64,000 nucleotides of DNA from Odontocerum albicorne (GCA_949825065.1 OX463848.1:45472197-45536196); one strand, 5' to 3'. Positions 11,023-21,227 are shown, numbered from the stretch's first letter. Program-made: numbers and translations. Notes: generated by a model not told the origin, from the sequence alone.

Positions 11023-11160
11023 TTAGATACTTTCAAGTTCATCCGCTACTCTTGACAACCATTCAATCAGTCCTTCTTCCAAAGCCAGTTCCCCTTTGGC
11101 ATTGAGAAAACTCATCAGATGGCCGTGAACTTGAGACGAGAATACATAAATCTCTCCGGT
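11023..11160 (-). CDS. Candidate terminal coding exon of an unidentified host gene
   Basis: The minus strand reads 45 sense codons and a TAA stop, including the segments EIYVFSSQVHGHLMSFLNAK and LALEEGLIEWLSRVADELES. The peptide has balanced, protein-like composition: an extended hydrophobic start followed by an amphipathic acidic helix. An in-frame stop lies 12 bases upstream. An AG directly before the first codon (minus strand, plus 11161-11162), preceded by CTAAAC, can act as a splice acceptor. AATAAA signals follow downstream. The exon interpretation is inference. I do not recognise the family. A fragment of an old retrocopy is the main alternative. Confidence 0.45.
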   Translation of the reverse strand, partial: TGEIYVFSSQVHGHLMSFLNAKGELALEEGLIEWLSRVADELESI

Positions 11161-11436
11161 CTGCACGGTTTAGTGGCGAAGTGACCGCAGTATCGTGACA
11201 GCGCGAGCACTCCTCGTCCACAGTCTGCACGTTACGTGGGAGGTGCCATCCTCACTGTGCACTTCACTTCAGGGTTGTGTTCAGTCTGCACTTAACAATG
11301 ATGACTCGTGCGACATAAAATGGATTTGCGTTTATGAGACTTGTGGTCATTTCGTTGATATTTTGTCATTGATTTTTAGTTTTGTTACTTTTTGTTTTAA
11401 TCGGTTTTGACAGTTTAGAATGTTAGGCAATAGACA
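11161..11436. other. Unassigned DNA upstream of the candidate exon
   Basis: A 71-codon plus-strand frame (11195-11410) shows no family motif. If the minus-strand exon is real this is the 3' part of its intron. Confidence 0.3.
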
Positions 11437-11655
11437 ACCTCCTCCGTGGCATAGTTGGCAAGACGATTGTCTTCCAGCCTTGAGGTTACTGGTTTAATTC
11501 TCGTTGAAATTCTAATTAAAAAAAAAAATGGTTTCCAGTCTGGTTTTTACTTCGAGCCTCTTTAACATCTATCTGGCTGGTTGGAAGATATTGCCCCATG
11601 GCAATAAGCCCGCCACGTTGTACTGAATACGACTAAAGTGTAATACAATACAATG
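11437..11655 (+). mobile_element. SINE1, full length
   Basis: The element starts CCTCCGTGGCATAGTTGG (A box), has a degenerate B box near 11490, an A-rich stretch, the body GGTTTCCAGTCTGGTTTTTA, and the 3' tail with the hairpin ATTGCC-CCAT-GGCAAT near 11590. It ends in TAATACAATACAATG. This is the most complete copy in the window. Confidence 0.8.
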
Positions 11656-11760
11656 CCTCCGTAGTTAAGCGATAATATTTTTGACTTCTACACGGGGGTT
11701 TCGGGTTCGATTCCCAATGATACTCAACAAAAAAAAGAATGCCAGTTTGGCTAAAGAGTT
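11655..11760 (+). mobile_element. SINE1 head fused directly to the previous copy
   Basis: A second tRNA-like head (CCTCCGTAGTTAAGCG, then B box GGGTTCGATTCCC) begins at the last base of the preceding copy. This gives a head-to-tail tandem. Insertion into the (AATAC)n tail of the first copy explains it. Confidence 0.7.
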
Positions 11761-12048
11761 CGTCTGATAATAATACACGCACGCGCGAGTAGTAGCGTTG
11801 CCAACATATTCAATGACTAACGACGAGTTACGTGCCTACTCGAGAGGTTCTAATTTACTAGGGCCGAAGACAATATTGTTTTCCGACCCCACCGTTCAAT
11901 ATTTTCGAAAGACCACTTTGGATATTTTAAAGGTTTGCCACAAAAAAAACAATTTAGATGCATATATTGGTCAGGTATTTTATAATTAAATTTTTGTACG
12001 TTTTGATGGTGGCCATTAGAAATATACGCGCTGTTGTTATTCAATATA

Positions 12049-12608
12049 AATGGTATTTCAAATTGAGCGGTTTTTTAAATATTTTTTTTTAAATTCTTGA
12101 ATAAAACACACAATTTGCTTTGCTTTCAAAAAACTTTTTATTGGTCATTGAAATTAAATGTATGATATTTAAACATAAAAAAAACAATATCCACCAAATG
12201 TCCACCTCTTGCAGCTCCACAGATGTCCACTCTTTTGTCAAAAATTTCGATGACATTTTGGCATAATTGCGGTTCCAACTCACTAATAACGCGAATAATT
12301 TCGTCCTTCAGCTCTAGAATTGATCGCGGGTCATTCTTATAGACCTGGTTTTTCACGTAACCTCAGATAAAATAGTCCAACGGTGTCAGATCACATGATC
12401 TTGGTGGGCAATTAACATTCCCGTTTCCGGAGATTACAATATATAAAATAATTCAACAATTTGAACGCGTTGTTGTATTGTATACGATTCCATTTTTATA
12501 AATGTTATACATTACACTTCTCAAATGTCACAAGACCAAGGCAACTTCGTGACGCCATCTGTATTTTATCTAAGAACTTAAAAAAACCGCTCAATTTGAA
12601 AGACCTTT
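12049..12608 (-). mobile_element. Deleted Tc1/mariner-type element (DD41D-like)
   Basis: Inverted ends containing TTTCAAATTGAGCGG and T-rich inner tracts lie at both sides, each bordered by TA (12047-12048 and 12609-12610). The 560-bp element keeps only the C-terminal transposase coding part. Confidence 0.75.
12138..12430 (-). pseudogene. Transposase C-terminal fragment, DD41D-like
   Basis: The minus strand encodes PPRSCDLTPLDYFI, which holds the third catalytic aspartate region. After a stop where tryptophan is normal in the family comes GYVKNQVYKNDPRSILELKD, and the C terminus RGGHLVDIVF. The last block matches the DD41D element at 48620-49494 (VYRNNPRAIEQLKANI...GSYLKDVIF). The DNA-binding domain and the first two catalytic aspartates are deleted, so the element could not move without a helper. 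Assignment to DD41D is by similarity to that better-preserved relative, not by measured spacing here. Confidence 0.65.
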
Positions 12609-12814
12609 TATTTAAAACTTCATTGCACAGTTTTTTGCTAAGTGGTTATACTCGTATCTTCCAACAAATCATATCATTGTTTTACAAAGTTTAGAGTGAA
12701 AATGTGGGGGATTTGATGCAGAGAAAAAAATCGTATCAAAATAACAAAAAATAATATTAAAAAAAAAACCTCACAATTTTACTTGATCGTAAGATAAAAA
12801 CAAAAATAAAAATG

Positions 12815-12970
12815 TTAAACAATTACTTACTTCACTTCATGTTGCGGAAATATGTTTTAAATAAAAAGTAAAGCAATTACTTACTTCACTTCATGTTGCG
12901 GAAATATGTTTTAAATAAAAAGTAAAGCAATTACTTACTTCACTTCATGTTGCGGAAATATGTTTTGAAT
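12815..12970. repeat. 54-bp tandem repeat, 2.8 units
   Basis: The unit contains CAATTACTTACTTCACTTCA and TGTTGCGGAAATATGTTTTA. The units are almost identical, which suggests a recent expansion. Confidence 0.95.
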
Positions 12971-13202
12971 AAATCGAGAATATCTATTTTTTAATTGTTT
13001 TCTTGTTTATAATTTTAGTCCACGCTAGTCGAATGTAGTAGTTGCTAAAATTGACCTCAGGGTTGAATAAAGTTATCGTCATCATAAGTTCGATCATCAT
13101 ATTGTGCGATTTAATGGAATCACTCACAATTCGTTTGAAAAATAATTTATTTTAATAAGATCAGTAATATGTGACAATAAACTGTATTTTATTTATTTAA
13201 CA

Positions 13203-13600
13203 CTTTTATTGCAAATACAATCTGGCGGGCTTATTGCCAGACGGCAATCTCTTCCAACCAACCAGACAAAGTAAATGAAGCAAGTTACGTGGTTGCATAA
13301 ATCATTCAAATGAAATCCATAAACATATACGTGAGCACATGCCCACGAACCCCACAAAGACGGACAATCACCCGAACATTCTTTTTCATGTAAAGTGAGA
13401 TATCATCAATCAAAAGGGAAGGAAGGGATGGTGGAGAGGAAAGGAAAAGAAAAATCAGGAATGAAACACGTTATTTTACTGACTAGAAATTAAGAGTTTT
13501 TTCAGTCGCTTCTTAAAACATGCCAAGGACGGAGTGAGTCTTATATTGGTTTGTAACTGATTCCAGAGTCTCACTGCATTTTACTTATTACCCAATGAGA
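13203..13600 (-). mobile_element. LINE-A 3' end, copy 1
   Basis: On the minus strand this piece contains the end of the reverse-transcriptase reading frame (antisense of CAGAGTCTCACTGCAT and TTATATTGGTTTGTAACTG), the 3' untranslated region and the terminal tail at 13203-13270. The tail carries the hairpin ATTGCC-GTCT-GGCAAT followed by AAGCCCGCCAGATTG. It matches copies at 14228-14830 and 21228-21610. The tail is the one also found on SINE1. Confidence 0.75.
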
Positions 13601-13847
13601 AACATACCCTTTGGCATCAGTGAGAGCCTGCACTAGTTTTGCCAATGAATCCATTAATTTTTGAGAATTTTCGAATAAGAGGTAATGTTTTTTCGCGCGA
13701 AAATATGGTCAAAATCAACATAAGAGTGCTGCAATATGTGAAAAATGAAATAAATATCTGTGATTCCATTGCTTGGCACAGTACTGTATAGTGTCATACA
13801 GTACTGCGCCTTTTTGAGGTCATTATGCTGAACTTATACGATAGTGA

Positions 13848-14058
13848 CGACCTCCGTGGTCTAGTTGGTTAAGACGTCTGTATTCCATCCTGGTGGTTGG
13901 GGGCTCGATTCTGAAGGTACGCTATATTTTTTTAATATATCCGGTCTGATTTTCCCTTTACTTGTTTAAACATCATTCTGGTTGTGCGGAAGAGATTGCT
14001 ACAACCCAATTAATCTGCTAGGCTGCATTATATATAACGAAAATGCAAAACAATACGT
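13848..14058 (+). mobile_element. SINE1, nearly full length
   Basis: The A-box region CCTCCGTGGTCTAGTTGGTT and B-box GGGCTCGATTC are followed by the SINE1 body and a diverged tail ending AAAATGCAAAACAATACG. Confidence 0.75.
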
Positions 14059-14157
14059 AGCGCGATTATATAATTTTAATGGCTTGTTGTTAATTTATTT
14101 TAAAATAGTAAATATTTAGATATCAGCTCGACCATCTCAGACATCAACGTGATCACC

Positions 14158-14220
14158 GGTATTTTCCTTTTTACAATATCCGTTGGATATTTTCCTTTTT
14201 ACAATATCCGTTAGATATTT
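14158..14220. repeat. Two-copy 31-bp duplication
   Basis: The block GATATTTTCCTTTTTACAAT followed by ATCCGTT is repeated in tandem. Confidence 0.8.
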
Positions 14221-14227
14221 TTATTTC

Positions 14228-14830
14228 AGAACCATAAAGTGAATTATCCTTAACAGTCCCCCCTCTCTCATATCTCGTCGAGAATATTCTGCGGCTTTCC
14301 GATCATGGACTTGCGCTAAGCGCAAATGGAGATGGTTTATTGACTATCTCAATTCACCGCTCGTTTTTTTAAAGTCGTCCTTAACTGTCCACGCAACGAG
14401 ACTCTGGAATCGATCACGAACTAATGTACTCGTATACATTAAGTATCCATTAAGCGCGGCTGCCGCGCGACCCAATGTTCGATGGTTTGCCGCGCGTAAT
14501 CGCTTTTGCCTCGCTCCGTCAATAGTATGTTTTAAAATGTCACTGAAACAACTGTTCATTTCAAGTTAGTAATAACGTGTTTCATTCCTGATTTTTATTT
14601 CCCTTCCTTTGCATTCAATCGATGGTATCTCACTTTTATTTTTACTATGTATATTGTTCATGAATTTTGTAGAGAGGAATAATTCTAATTTTTAAATATT
14701 TTTGCGACGGTATAAATATATAAATACCTTCCTTTATTTATTTATTTATTTTTGTCTGGTTGGTTGGAAGAGATTGTCACCTGGCAATAAGCCTGCCAGA
14801 TTGTTTTACAATGAAGTGTTAGATAAATAA
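14228..14830 (+). mobile_element. LINE-A 3' end, copy 2
   Basis: The plus strand gives degraded RT C-terminal coding (SSLTVHATRLWNR near 14380-14415), matching copy 3. A diverged insert of about 150 bp follows, then the LINE-A 3' untranslated region (GTGTTTCATTCCTGATTTTT). It closes with GGTTGGTTGGAAGAGATTG and the hairpin ATTGTC-ACCT-GGCAAT. This copy proves the tail belongs to LINE-A on the same strand as the RT. A TACTCGTA octamer lies at 14427-14434. Confidence 0.75.
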
Positions 14831-15529
14831 AATAAGCATTTTGTCTAGTTATAAATCATTTTTTAAACTGATGTTTATTGTAATTTGTTTTAAATATATG
14901 GAAACCTAAAAAAATGAAAATATATTCATGAATAAATTATCCTCCAGCACTGGTCTAAACAATATTTATATTACTGTTATTGTTATTACTTTTAGAAACA
15001 GTTAAGGATATGGCAACACCATAGACAAGCAGAACAACGTAACATGAAACCATCGCTACTGTACCATCTCGGTACCAGACTTGTTTCATAACAATACTTT
15101 TATTCCACGACAGAAAATACTTAATCATTACAATAGTTTGTGTATTTGTTATAAAAAACGTTGTATTATTTCAATCTTTGTAAACTAAACTAAAATGAAT
15201 TATTTTATGTTGACATTTCAACCGACGCTGAATACATGAACGTATACATCACGATGTCTGTTACGGGGTAAGTATAGAGAATACATCTAAATACTTTTCT
15301 ATCTAAACACACGACTTTCGCCTCCTCTACATTCGTATATCTCGTCATGAACAATCTTCTATAGTGCATACTTCTCACTTTATATTCTTTTAAAATCTAG
15401 TCCGCTTGATTTAGACACGCTTTCCTTAGACGACATCTTCATTCTCATAATCATTCCGTCGTTCATTCTCTCTTCATGCCCACATTATCTTTACATTCCT
15501 TTCCTCAAACGAACAAGTTAGTGAGTTAT
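14831..15529. other. Unassigned AT-rich DNA
   Basis: Some short stretches (near 15330-15380) faintly resemble antisense LINE-C, but too weakly to call. Nothing else was seen. Confidence 0.3.
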
Positions 15530-15715
15530 ATTATCTGGGTGGTATTTTTACGTGTGATGAGCGAGTTAAAAGGAGTATTGAAAGCAAGGTATCGGTTGCG
15601 AAGGTAAACGGAGCACTTAATGTATATACAACTACCACGCTATATCAAAATTAGTAAAAATAGTTACAATGCATAAAATAGTGTTGTTGCCCATCTTGAC
15701 GTATGGAAGACTTAC
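15530..15715 (+). pseudogene. LINE-C reverse-transcriptase thumb relic, interrupted by a mariner
   Basis: Across shifting frames the plus strand reads YLGGIFTCDERV, KVSVAKVNGALN and LLPILTYGR. These match in order the LINE-C blocks seen elsewhere as YLGSIFLDDGIV and VAIGDKVNGAL. This is the segment after the catalytic palm of a non-LTR reverse transcriptase. The relic stops exactly at the TA where the mariner at 15718 begins. Several frameshifts and stops show it is dead. Confidence 0.65.
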
Positions 15716-15717
15716 TA

Positions 15718-16609
15718 CCTTGATCAAAAAGTTTTAGGACTTTATTCATAAAATCGAAAATACAAGTTTATTAATCAAAATCGATATGGTTCCCTTCAAA
15801 GTACTCCCCATCGACTGTAACGCACTTACGCCAGCGCTTGATCCAATCCTCGAAACACCGCTGGTACTTAATTTTCGGTATGTCCATCAGAGCCGTCTTC
15901 GATTTTTTCATGACATCTTCTCGGGTGCTGTAACGCGTTCCGCGAAGCGGTTTTTTATGTCGGTTGAACAGGAAAAAGTCGCAGGCAGCCAGATCAGGTG
16001 AATTCGAAGGCTGCTGGATAGTAATCGTGTTGTTTTTGGTCAAAAACTCATGGAAATCATGTCTTTCGCGATTTCAACGCGGTCCTTTTTTTGCATGAAA
16101 TCAGTTTTGCAGCGACACGTCTGAGGCCCAAATCACTAACCAAAATGTCTTGAGCGGATCCATAAGCGATGTTCAAGTCCTCTGCCCGCTCTCTAATGGT
16201 CAATTTGCGGTTTTCGGCCAACATTTCTTTGATTTTATCGATGTTTTGATCGGTTTTCGACTGCCACTGCGTTCGTCATCCTCCACCGACTCACGGCCAC
16301 TTCTGAAGCGTTCGTGCCACCGAAAAACACTTCTCCAACATTTCCAAGGTCTGCGGACCGTTAAATCCGTTTTTCACACAAAATTTAATGCAAACTCGTT
16401 GATGCACAGTTGATGCCATTTTCAAACTTATAAAAAATCGAAAACACGCACAAAGGTAGATGTACTCAGTACAGCGTAACTTTTATAAATGTCAAGCTAT
16501 GACGCTGAGATTTGGAGGGAAGTGTCAATGATAGATGTGGTAAAAAGAATTCCAATCGGGTGACTGACAGCGCCACACGGTGGCCGGTCCTAAAGCTTTT
16601 TGATCAAGG
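15718..16609 (-). mobile_element. Deleted mariner element A (892 bp)
   Basis: Terminal inverted repeats of about 25 bp (CCTTGATCAAAAAGTTTTAG and its near-perfect complement) are flanked by TA at 15716-15717 and 16610-16611. The coding strand is minus. Confidence 0.9.
15771..16419 (-). pseudogene. Mariner A transposase with internal deletion
   Basis: The start codon is at 16417-16419, just inside the right inverted repeat. The N-terminal helix-turn-helix part begins MASTVHQRVCIKFCVKNGFN and continues with MLAENRKLTIRERAEDLNIA. The central catalytic part with the first two aspartates is deleted. Coding resumes at NSPDLAACDFFLF, which keeps the third aspartate, and ends ...EYFEGNHIDFD near 15771. 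At least one frameshift also lies in the linker after the first DNA-binding helix set. A family member would be about 345 residues, so roughly a third is missing. It is a non-autonomous relic of the DD34D mariner family. Confidence 0.85.
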
Positions 16610-16611
16610 TA

Positions 16612-17324
16612 ATATTTAATAAAGCTACAATAAATTTGTGCGGAATTTAAATTTCAATACTAATTTCTTCAGTATATTAATTGGTAAAGATTTAGTATTT
16701 AGGGTTTAGATCGAAGAGTTCGTGTTTAAATCTCTTCCATCCTATAAGAAACGAACATTTTTAATCCATTTCGGATTCTAAATTTATTAAAAAAAAAGCT
16801 TATTGTGATAAAGTCGAGATTGAAAGGGTTAACGACGTAATTTGAATAGCGTCTCTTCATTTCCTCCATATCTCAGTCCTATCGGTCGGCACACGATAAT
16901 TTGTGGTCCACTGTCCATGGTGGTTGACGCAAATTGCAGGCGGATTGTATGACAATGCGCATTGTTCCGAGCCAGCGACATTGTTTGGAGGCGATTTATC
17001 GCTATTTATCCGCTACAAACACCAGATCTGCACCGTTTTGCATGATAATGTCCCACTCGGGTGTTTCATAACAGCGAATTATTGTACCAGTATTATGGAG
17101 GGAATTCTTATTTATGTTGAATCGCTTATTTGTCTTCTTGTCTAAGCTTATTTTAGACCGCTAGCTAGAAGCAGCGGTATTTACTTATCCTTTCCGGGGT
17201 TTCAACGTCATTATTTTTTAAAATTTGACCAATGGTATAATGTGCCTTTCAACAATATTTAAAAAATGTAAGTAGTGAGGGTTTTCTATATTTATTTACA
17301 TCCTCTGCAGACGGAATTAGCCTG
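16612..17324. other. Unassigned DNA
   Basis: A GC-richer part at 16880-17090 contains an 80-codon open frame (16903-17145, plus) without recognised motifs. Confidence 0.35.
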
Positions 17325-17405
17325 AAAAGAGTCTCGGGATAGCAGACTGAAATACGTGTAGCGGGGATTAATGCAATTAGCGGAATAATAAAGTGAGTGT
17401 TTCAT
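17325..17405. repeat. Half copy of the palindromic element
   Basis: The segment CTGAAAAGAGTCTCGGGATA ... ACGTGTAGCGGGGATTAATG matches one arm of the palindrome at 30528-30715. The opposite arm is absent. Confidence 0.6.
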
Positions 17406-18214
17406 TAATCACAGACAATTGCCAACTATTGACAACAATGACATTAAAATCAAATTAAAATATACATTAAAACAATAAAACAATTCATATAACAAATTTC
17501 GTATGCAAGTACGCAAGTCAAAATTCTTTTAAAAATGTTTGGATAGACAAATAATATATATTTTTTATTATTAGTTTGCTAAATGTAACATTGATCAGTT
17601 GTGGTTATCATTAGATTTTAACTATGAACTGAGTGAACGGATTATTTCATGAAGCATTCATTTTAATCATTCTTGTACGTATTTTTACAACCTATTTATG
17701 AATCTTCGGGCACTCCCTTTGGCTAAGCGCCCCTGGGCAAATGCCTATGTTTGCTTGTAAACAAACGAGGCTCTGATCACAGCATTGTCGTGTGTGATTT
17801 GTGCTGAAAATATGAATTTATAATGTTATATCCATATAAAAAATACCTATAGGAACTGAGTAGAGTTTAGTGTACTTCGAGTCAACTCAGCATGACCTGT
17901 CAGTTATCTCGTATTCTGCAGCTGAAGAAGAGATGGGTACCTGAGTGTGCAATTTTCCAGACGGCTGGCTGCCTCCTCCCTGCCCCTACCTCGGCCGCCA
18001 CTCCATCGGGGAGGTGCCCGAGTAATGGAGGCAAATTGCCGGGGAGATTGAAGGTACAGTTGTCGTGTGTTAGCCGGGAGGACTAACTTAGCTCTTCTCA
18101 CGGTTCACGTCATCGAAATTTGCGCATTTTTTTTTGTTATAATTCACCTTTGCAAAAGAAATAAAACATTTGAGGGGTACAAGGAAGAATCCTGTGTATT
18201 GTATTACGATAATT
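17406..18214. other. Unassigned DNA with a GC-rich island
   Basis: The part at 17900-18090 is clearly GC-richer than its surroundings and open on both strands for about 60 codons. I recognise no protein in it. It could be untranslated or regulatory sequence. Confidence 0.3.
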
Positions 18215-18321
18215 CTTTAAGGGATTTGATGGTGATTCTGTTATATCTCTTTAAGGGATTTAATGGTGATGCTGTTATATCTATTTAAGGGATTTAATGG
18301 TGATGCTGTTATATCTCTTTA
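18215..18321. repeat. 35-bp tandem repeat, 3 units
   Basis: The unit contains TAAGGGATTTAATGGTGATG and CTGTTATATCTCTTT. Confidence 0.9.
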
Positions 18322-18343
18322 CAATTCATCGGTCAGCAAAAGG

Positions 18344-18364
18344 ATAGGTTAGGTTAGGTTAGGT
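18344..18364. repeat. Short interstitial TTAGG tract
   Basis: Four consecutive copies of the pentamer TTAGG (AGGTTAGGTTAGGTTAGG) are present. TTAGG is the ancestral telomere repeat of insects and other arthropods. Four copies may also arise by chance or from repair. Confidence 0.6.
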
Positions 18365-18740
18365 TTGCGGTCGATATCGGAAAACTCTTCCAACAAGGTC
18401 ATTAAGAGAGCGAGTGGGATCTTAACAGCTTCATGAATACGGTACTGAAAACAACCTTTATTCAGGATGGCGTGTGAAATTTTCCGGTACATTAAACAAA
18501 AGTTTGGTAATCAACGAAGCGTTTGTTATTTTTCCTGTAAGTATTTTTTATATGAATAGATATGTACGTATCTATATCTCATCTAACAATCTACTTTAGT
18601 AGTAATATCCAACCCATTCTAAGTACTATTCAATGTATATTCTTCAGTGCACGAGTTTCCCCCTCATTTACTCAACTACGAGTACTTTCATCCACTTTCT
18701 GTAATCTCCATTTTGATTCTGATATGAACGCATTCTGGAC

Positions 18741-19358
18741 ATAAGGGCGTAACCTTCAAATTGCAATTTTGACAGGCATTACTAAAATTTTTTTTTGACA
18801 AGAATTACTAGTATAAAAACGCACTGGAATGACTCCGACAACTTTAAACGCGTTTTTCTCGAAACTACTTTTTTCGACCTGGTCGACATAAAATCTCTGC
18901 TTACCTTCAAATTTGGTATGAAACTTTGATAAATATTTTTATATCGTTCCTACATTGGAAAATTAAAAACTAGTTTTTTTACTATTAAAAAAATTGAAAA
19001 AAAGGGATAAAAAAAATAATTTGTTTTCCAGACAGCCGCCATTTTACTTTATTTTTCTTTGGTACCAACTATAACGACATTATTTTTTATCTAGAAACTG
19101 TGTATGCTTTTTTTTTGGTTTTACAAAAAGGGGTTCAATCATGTCGACTAACTTACCCCCTTTTTTACGACGAGATACGAGTACTCGTATAACAGGTGAT
19201 AACGTCTTGAATTTTGTTTTCAAAATTTTTTTTGTACATTCTCAAATCATCAATAAACAAACTGTAAAAAATGTATACCAAAACATTTTTTGTTTTTTTT
19301 TTATTTAGTCCGCCCGAAACGCCCGAAATTCACGCCTCTAGAGTAGAATGCTCCCTTA
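18741..19358. mobile_element. piggyBac-like non-autonomous element, copy 2
   Basis: The body from GGAATGACTCCGACAA onward matches 7852-8386 nearly base for base, including GAAACTACTTTTTTCGACCT. The right end is GCTCCC-TTAA (19350-19360). The left end ATAAGGGCGTAACC is a decayed TTAAGGG. It lacks the LINE insert. It carries a 12-bp gain, CGAGTACTCGTA, at 19178-19189 that copy 1 lacks. Confidence 0.6.
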
Positions 19359-19361
19359 AGA

Positions 19362-19934
19362 CCTCAGTATATTTGACACTGAAAACATTTTGAATGCACG
19401 ATGATGTAAATAGTTATTTATTGTACGAGTATTATAATAACACGCTGTTATGTATTGTAATTTTTCTTCCTTCTGATATAGCGTGGTTGTTGTTTTCTTA
19501 TATTACATCGATTGCTCCGTTTACCTATCCCAAAAGGGACAGAGCGGGATGGTTGGGACGCATGTTATTATATTTAGCACGTATGCTATTTTGCACGCCT
19601 GTAAAACTACCTAATTGCCGGTTGCTCGAAAGGACTTGTTATGCAATTAACTTAGCCTGTCGCCTGTCGCTAGTGTTGGATGGACGAGGACTCCGCCTGA
19701 TGGAGTCAGGACAACGGGGAGGCCGAATGCAGGGCAAAGCCCGACGGCCGGATGCGCCAGGCGGGATCGGTACTAGCGCAGGCAGACTGGAAGATTTCAA
19801 GCGAGGCAGGACCGAATTATATATTGTACCATACGAGTACTAGTTCATTTTCGTAAATAGTACATATTCTTAAATAATTACAATGATACGATAACATTAG
19901 AAATATAGTATATAAAACCTACATAATGCTGAAA
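19362..19934. other. Unassigned DNA with a 149-codon open frame
   Basis: The frame at 19394-19843 (plus) starts in AT-rich DNA and runs into a GC-rich, arginine- and glycine-rich part (RGGRMQGKARRPDAPGG). The composition shift and lack of a recognisable domain make a real gene doubtful. It could be a relic of a retrotransposon ORF. Octamer footprints occur at 19424-19431 and 19832-19839. Confidence 0.25.
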
Positions 19935-20160
19935 GAGCGTATGCATATGTTCAGAAAAATATATTTAGTAAGAAAACCTCAAAAAACTTACCAATGGAAG
20001 ATGAATCACATAGAAACCTTTCGTAGATCTTCCAATATGTGATAGTATCAAATTCAGCTTTAGATGTAGTGTATTTGTATAGTGTTCATATACAATCATA
20101 CATTTTGATTAGACCTCCCAAAAACGGTGATCTTCAAGCGCTTTTAAAGCTGCACATGAG
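19935..20160 (-). mobile_element. LINE-B 3' end, copy 1
   Basis: On the minus strand the last RT residues read LKITVFGRSNQNV followed by a stop. The LINE-B 3' untranslated region follows, the same as at 25790-26060. The 5' part is truncated. Confidence 0.65.
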
Positions 20161-20164
20161 AGCC

Positions 20165-20560
20165 GTACCTCACGGTGTGTAACTATAGAAGCCTCGAAGC
20201 AAGAAGGTAAGAATCCATTGCGATATTCCTACTTAAGGTTTTTCAAGGTTGCTTTAACTATACCGCGATTCTAGAAGCACCAAGTTTATCATATATGTAC
20301 CTAATAAATATAAACATGCAAGGAATCACCCTCTGTTCTACATACCAACTTACAGGACGAAAATCATGGCTAAACACGCAGTCAGGCGTGGTATAGAGAT
20401 ATTGAACCAACTGAATGACACTGTTGATATATTCTCGGTACCGTCTAGCAGTATGAGAAGAATCCTGGCTGGTATTCTTCCTAACGAATAAGCTAACTCT
20501 AAAAGCAGACCCTCTTTGTGTAACATGAGAAATTCGTGCAAAGTGGAAAAAACACTGAAA
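20165..20560 (+). pseudogene. LINE-F reverse-transcriptase C-terminal relic, copy 1
   Basis: The DNA is an inverted copy of 59425-59790, with long near-identical stretches such as GATATTCCTACTTAAGGTTT. On the plus strand the reading frame gives CNYRSLEARR and AIFLLKVFQGCFN, then breaks by frameshifts. The better-preserved minus-strand copy shows YPLFYVSTYRTN and HSVTRGIEILNQLN, a typical C-terminal block of non-LTR reverse transcriptases. Here frameshifts destroy that block. Its left border touches the LINE-B fragment, which lies in the opposite orientation. Confidence 0.65.
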
Positions 20561-21044
20561 TGAGAAAAAAAATCTACACAATGAACTTAAATTAAAGTGA
20601 CCGACCAGTTTCGCTTTACAGAAAAACATTGTCAATTAAAATTTCTTTAAACCTCCACAGTATTAACGCCTTCACTATGCAAAATCTAAAAACATACGAG
20701 TATGATATATACATTTTATGAAGGGTTAAATTCAAAGTTTTTAAACAAATGAATGTATTTTGATTAAAACATAATATCACCCAATCCGGCCCAGTGTCTT
20801 TGCCAAATAAACTTTATGACGTGGCGCTTATCCCTGCACAGACATAACTCGTGTGCATCCACAGACAGGACTCGGCACATCTCGAGGAGTTGCACACCAT
20901 TCATATATTATATTATTATTCATACCGTATGCTCCAGCACTGCGCTGCATCAGGTTGGGAACATCTCGTATGGAAGACGCAGCGTGAGTTATCATGTTTT
21001 TATTAAATAAAGCTGTTAAGGATGAAAGCGTCACATTTATTACA
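20561..21044. other. Unassigned DNA
   Basis: Short open frames on both strands at 20816-21103 partly overlap the LINE-C tail and show no motif. Confidence 0.35.
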
Positions 21045-21137
21045 TACATGCATACCATCACGCCGTCTCCCTGCTGGGCTAGACAGAGAGGAAAGAGTGC
21101 CATACTGTCCTATCGCGACACACATTTTGAGGCTTTT
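21045..21137 (-). mobile_element. LINE-C 3' terminus
   Basis: The complement of the LINE-C end (ACCATCACGCCGTCTCCCTG followed by AGAGAGGAAAGAG) marks the last coding residues (AYP-type motif) and the (TATG)n tail. Less than 100 bp is retained. Confidence 0.65.
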
Positions 21138-21227
21138 CGTATCTGTTAGATAAGGTTTTTTCTGAGTGTTTTGGTTTATGATGTCAACGTTTTGGAAACG
21201 TTGCAGTTTTCATCTTAAGAGTTCGCC

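Noticed and set aside
19394..19843. 149-codon open frame as a gene
   Set aside because: No domain, no splice or promoter context, and an abrupt composition change in the middle.
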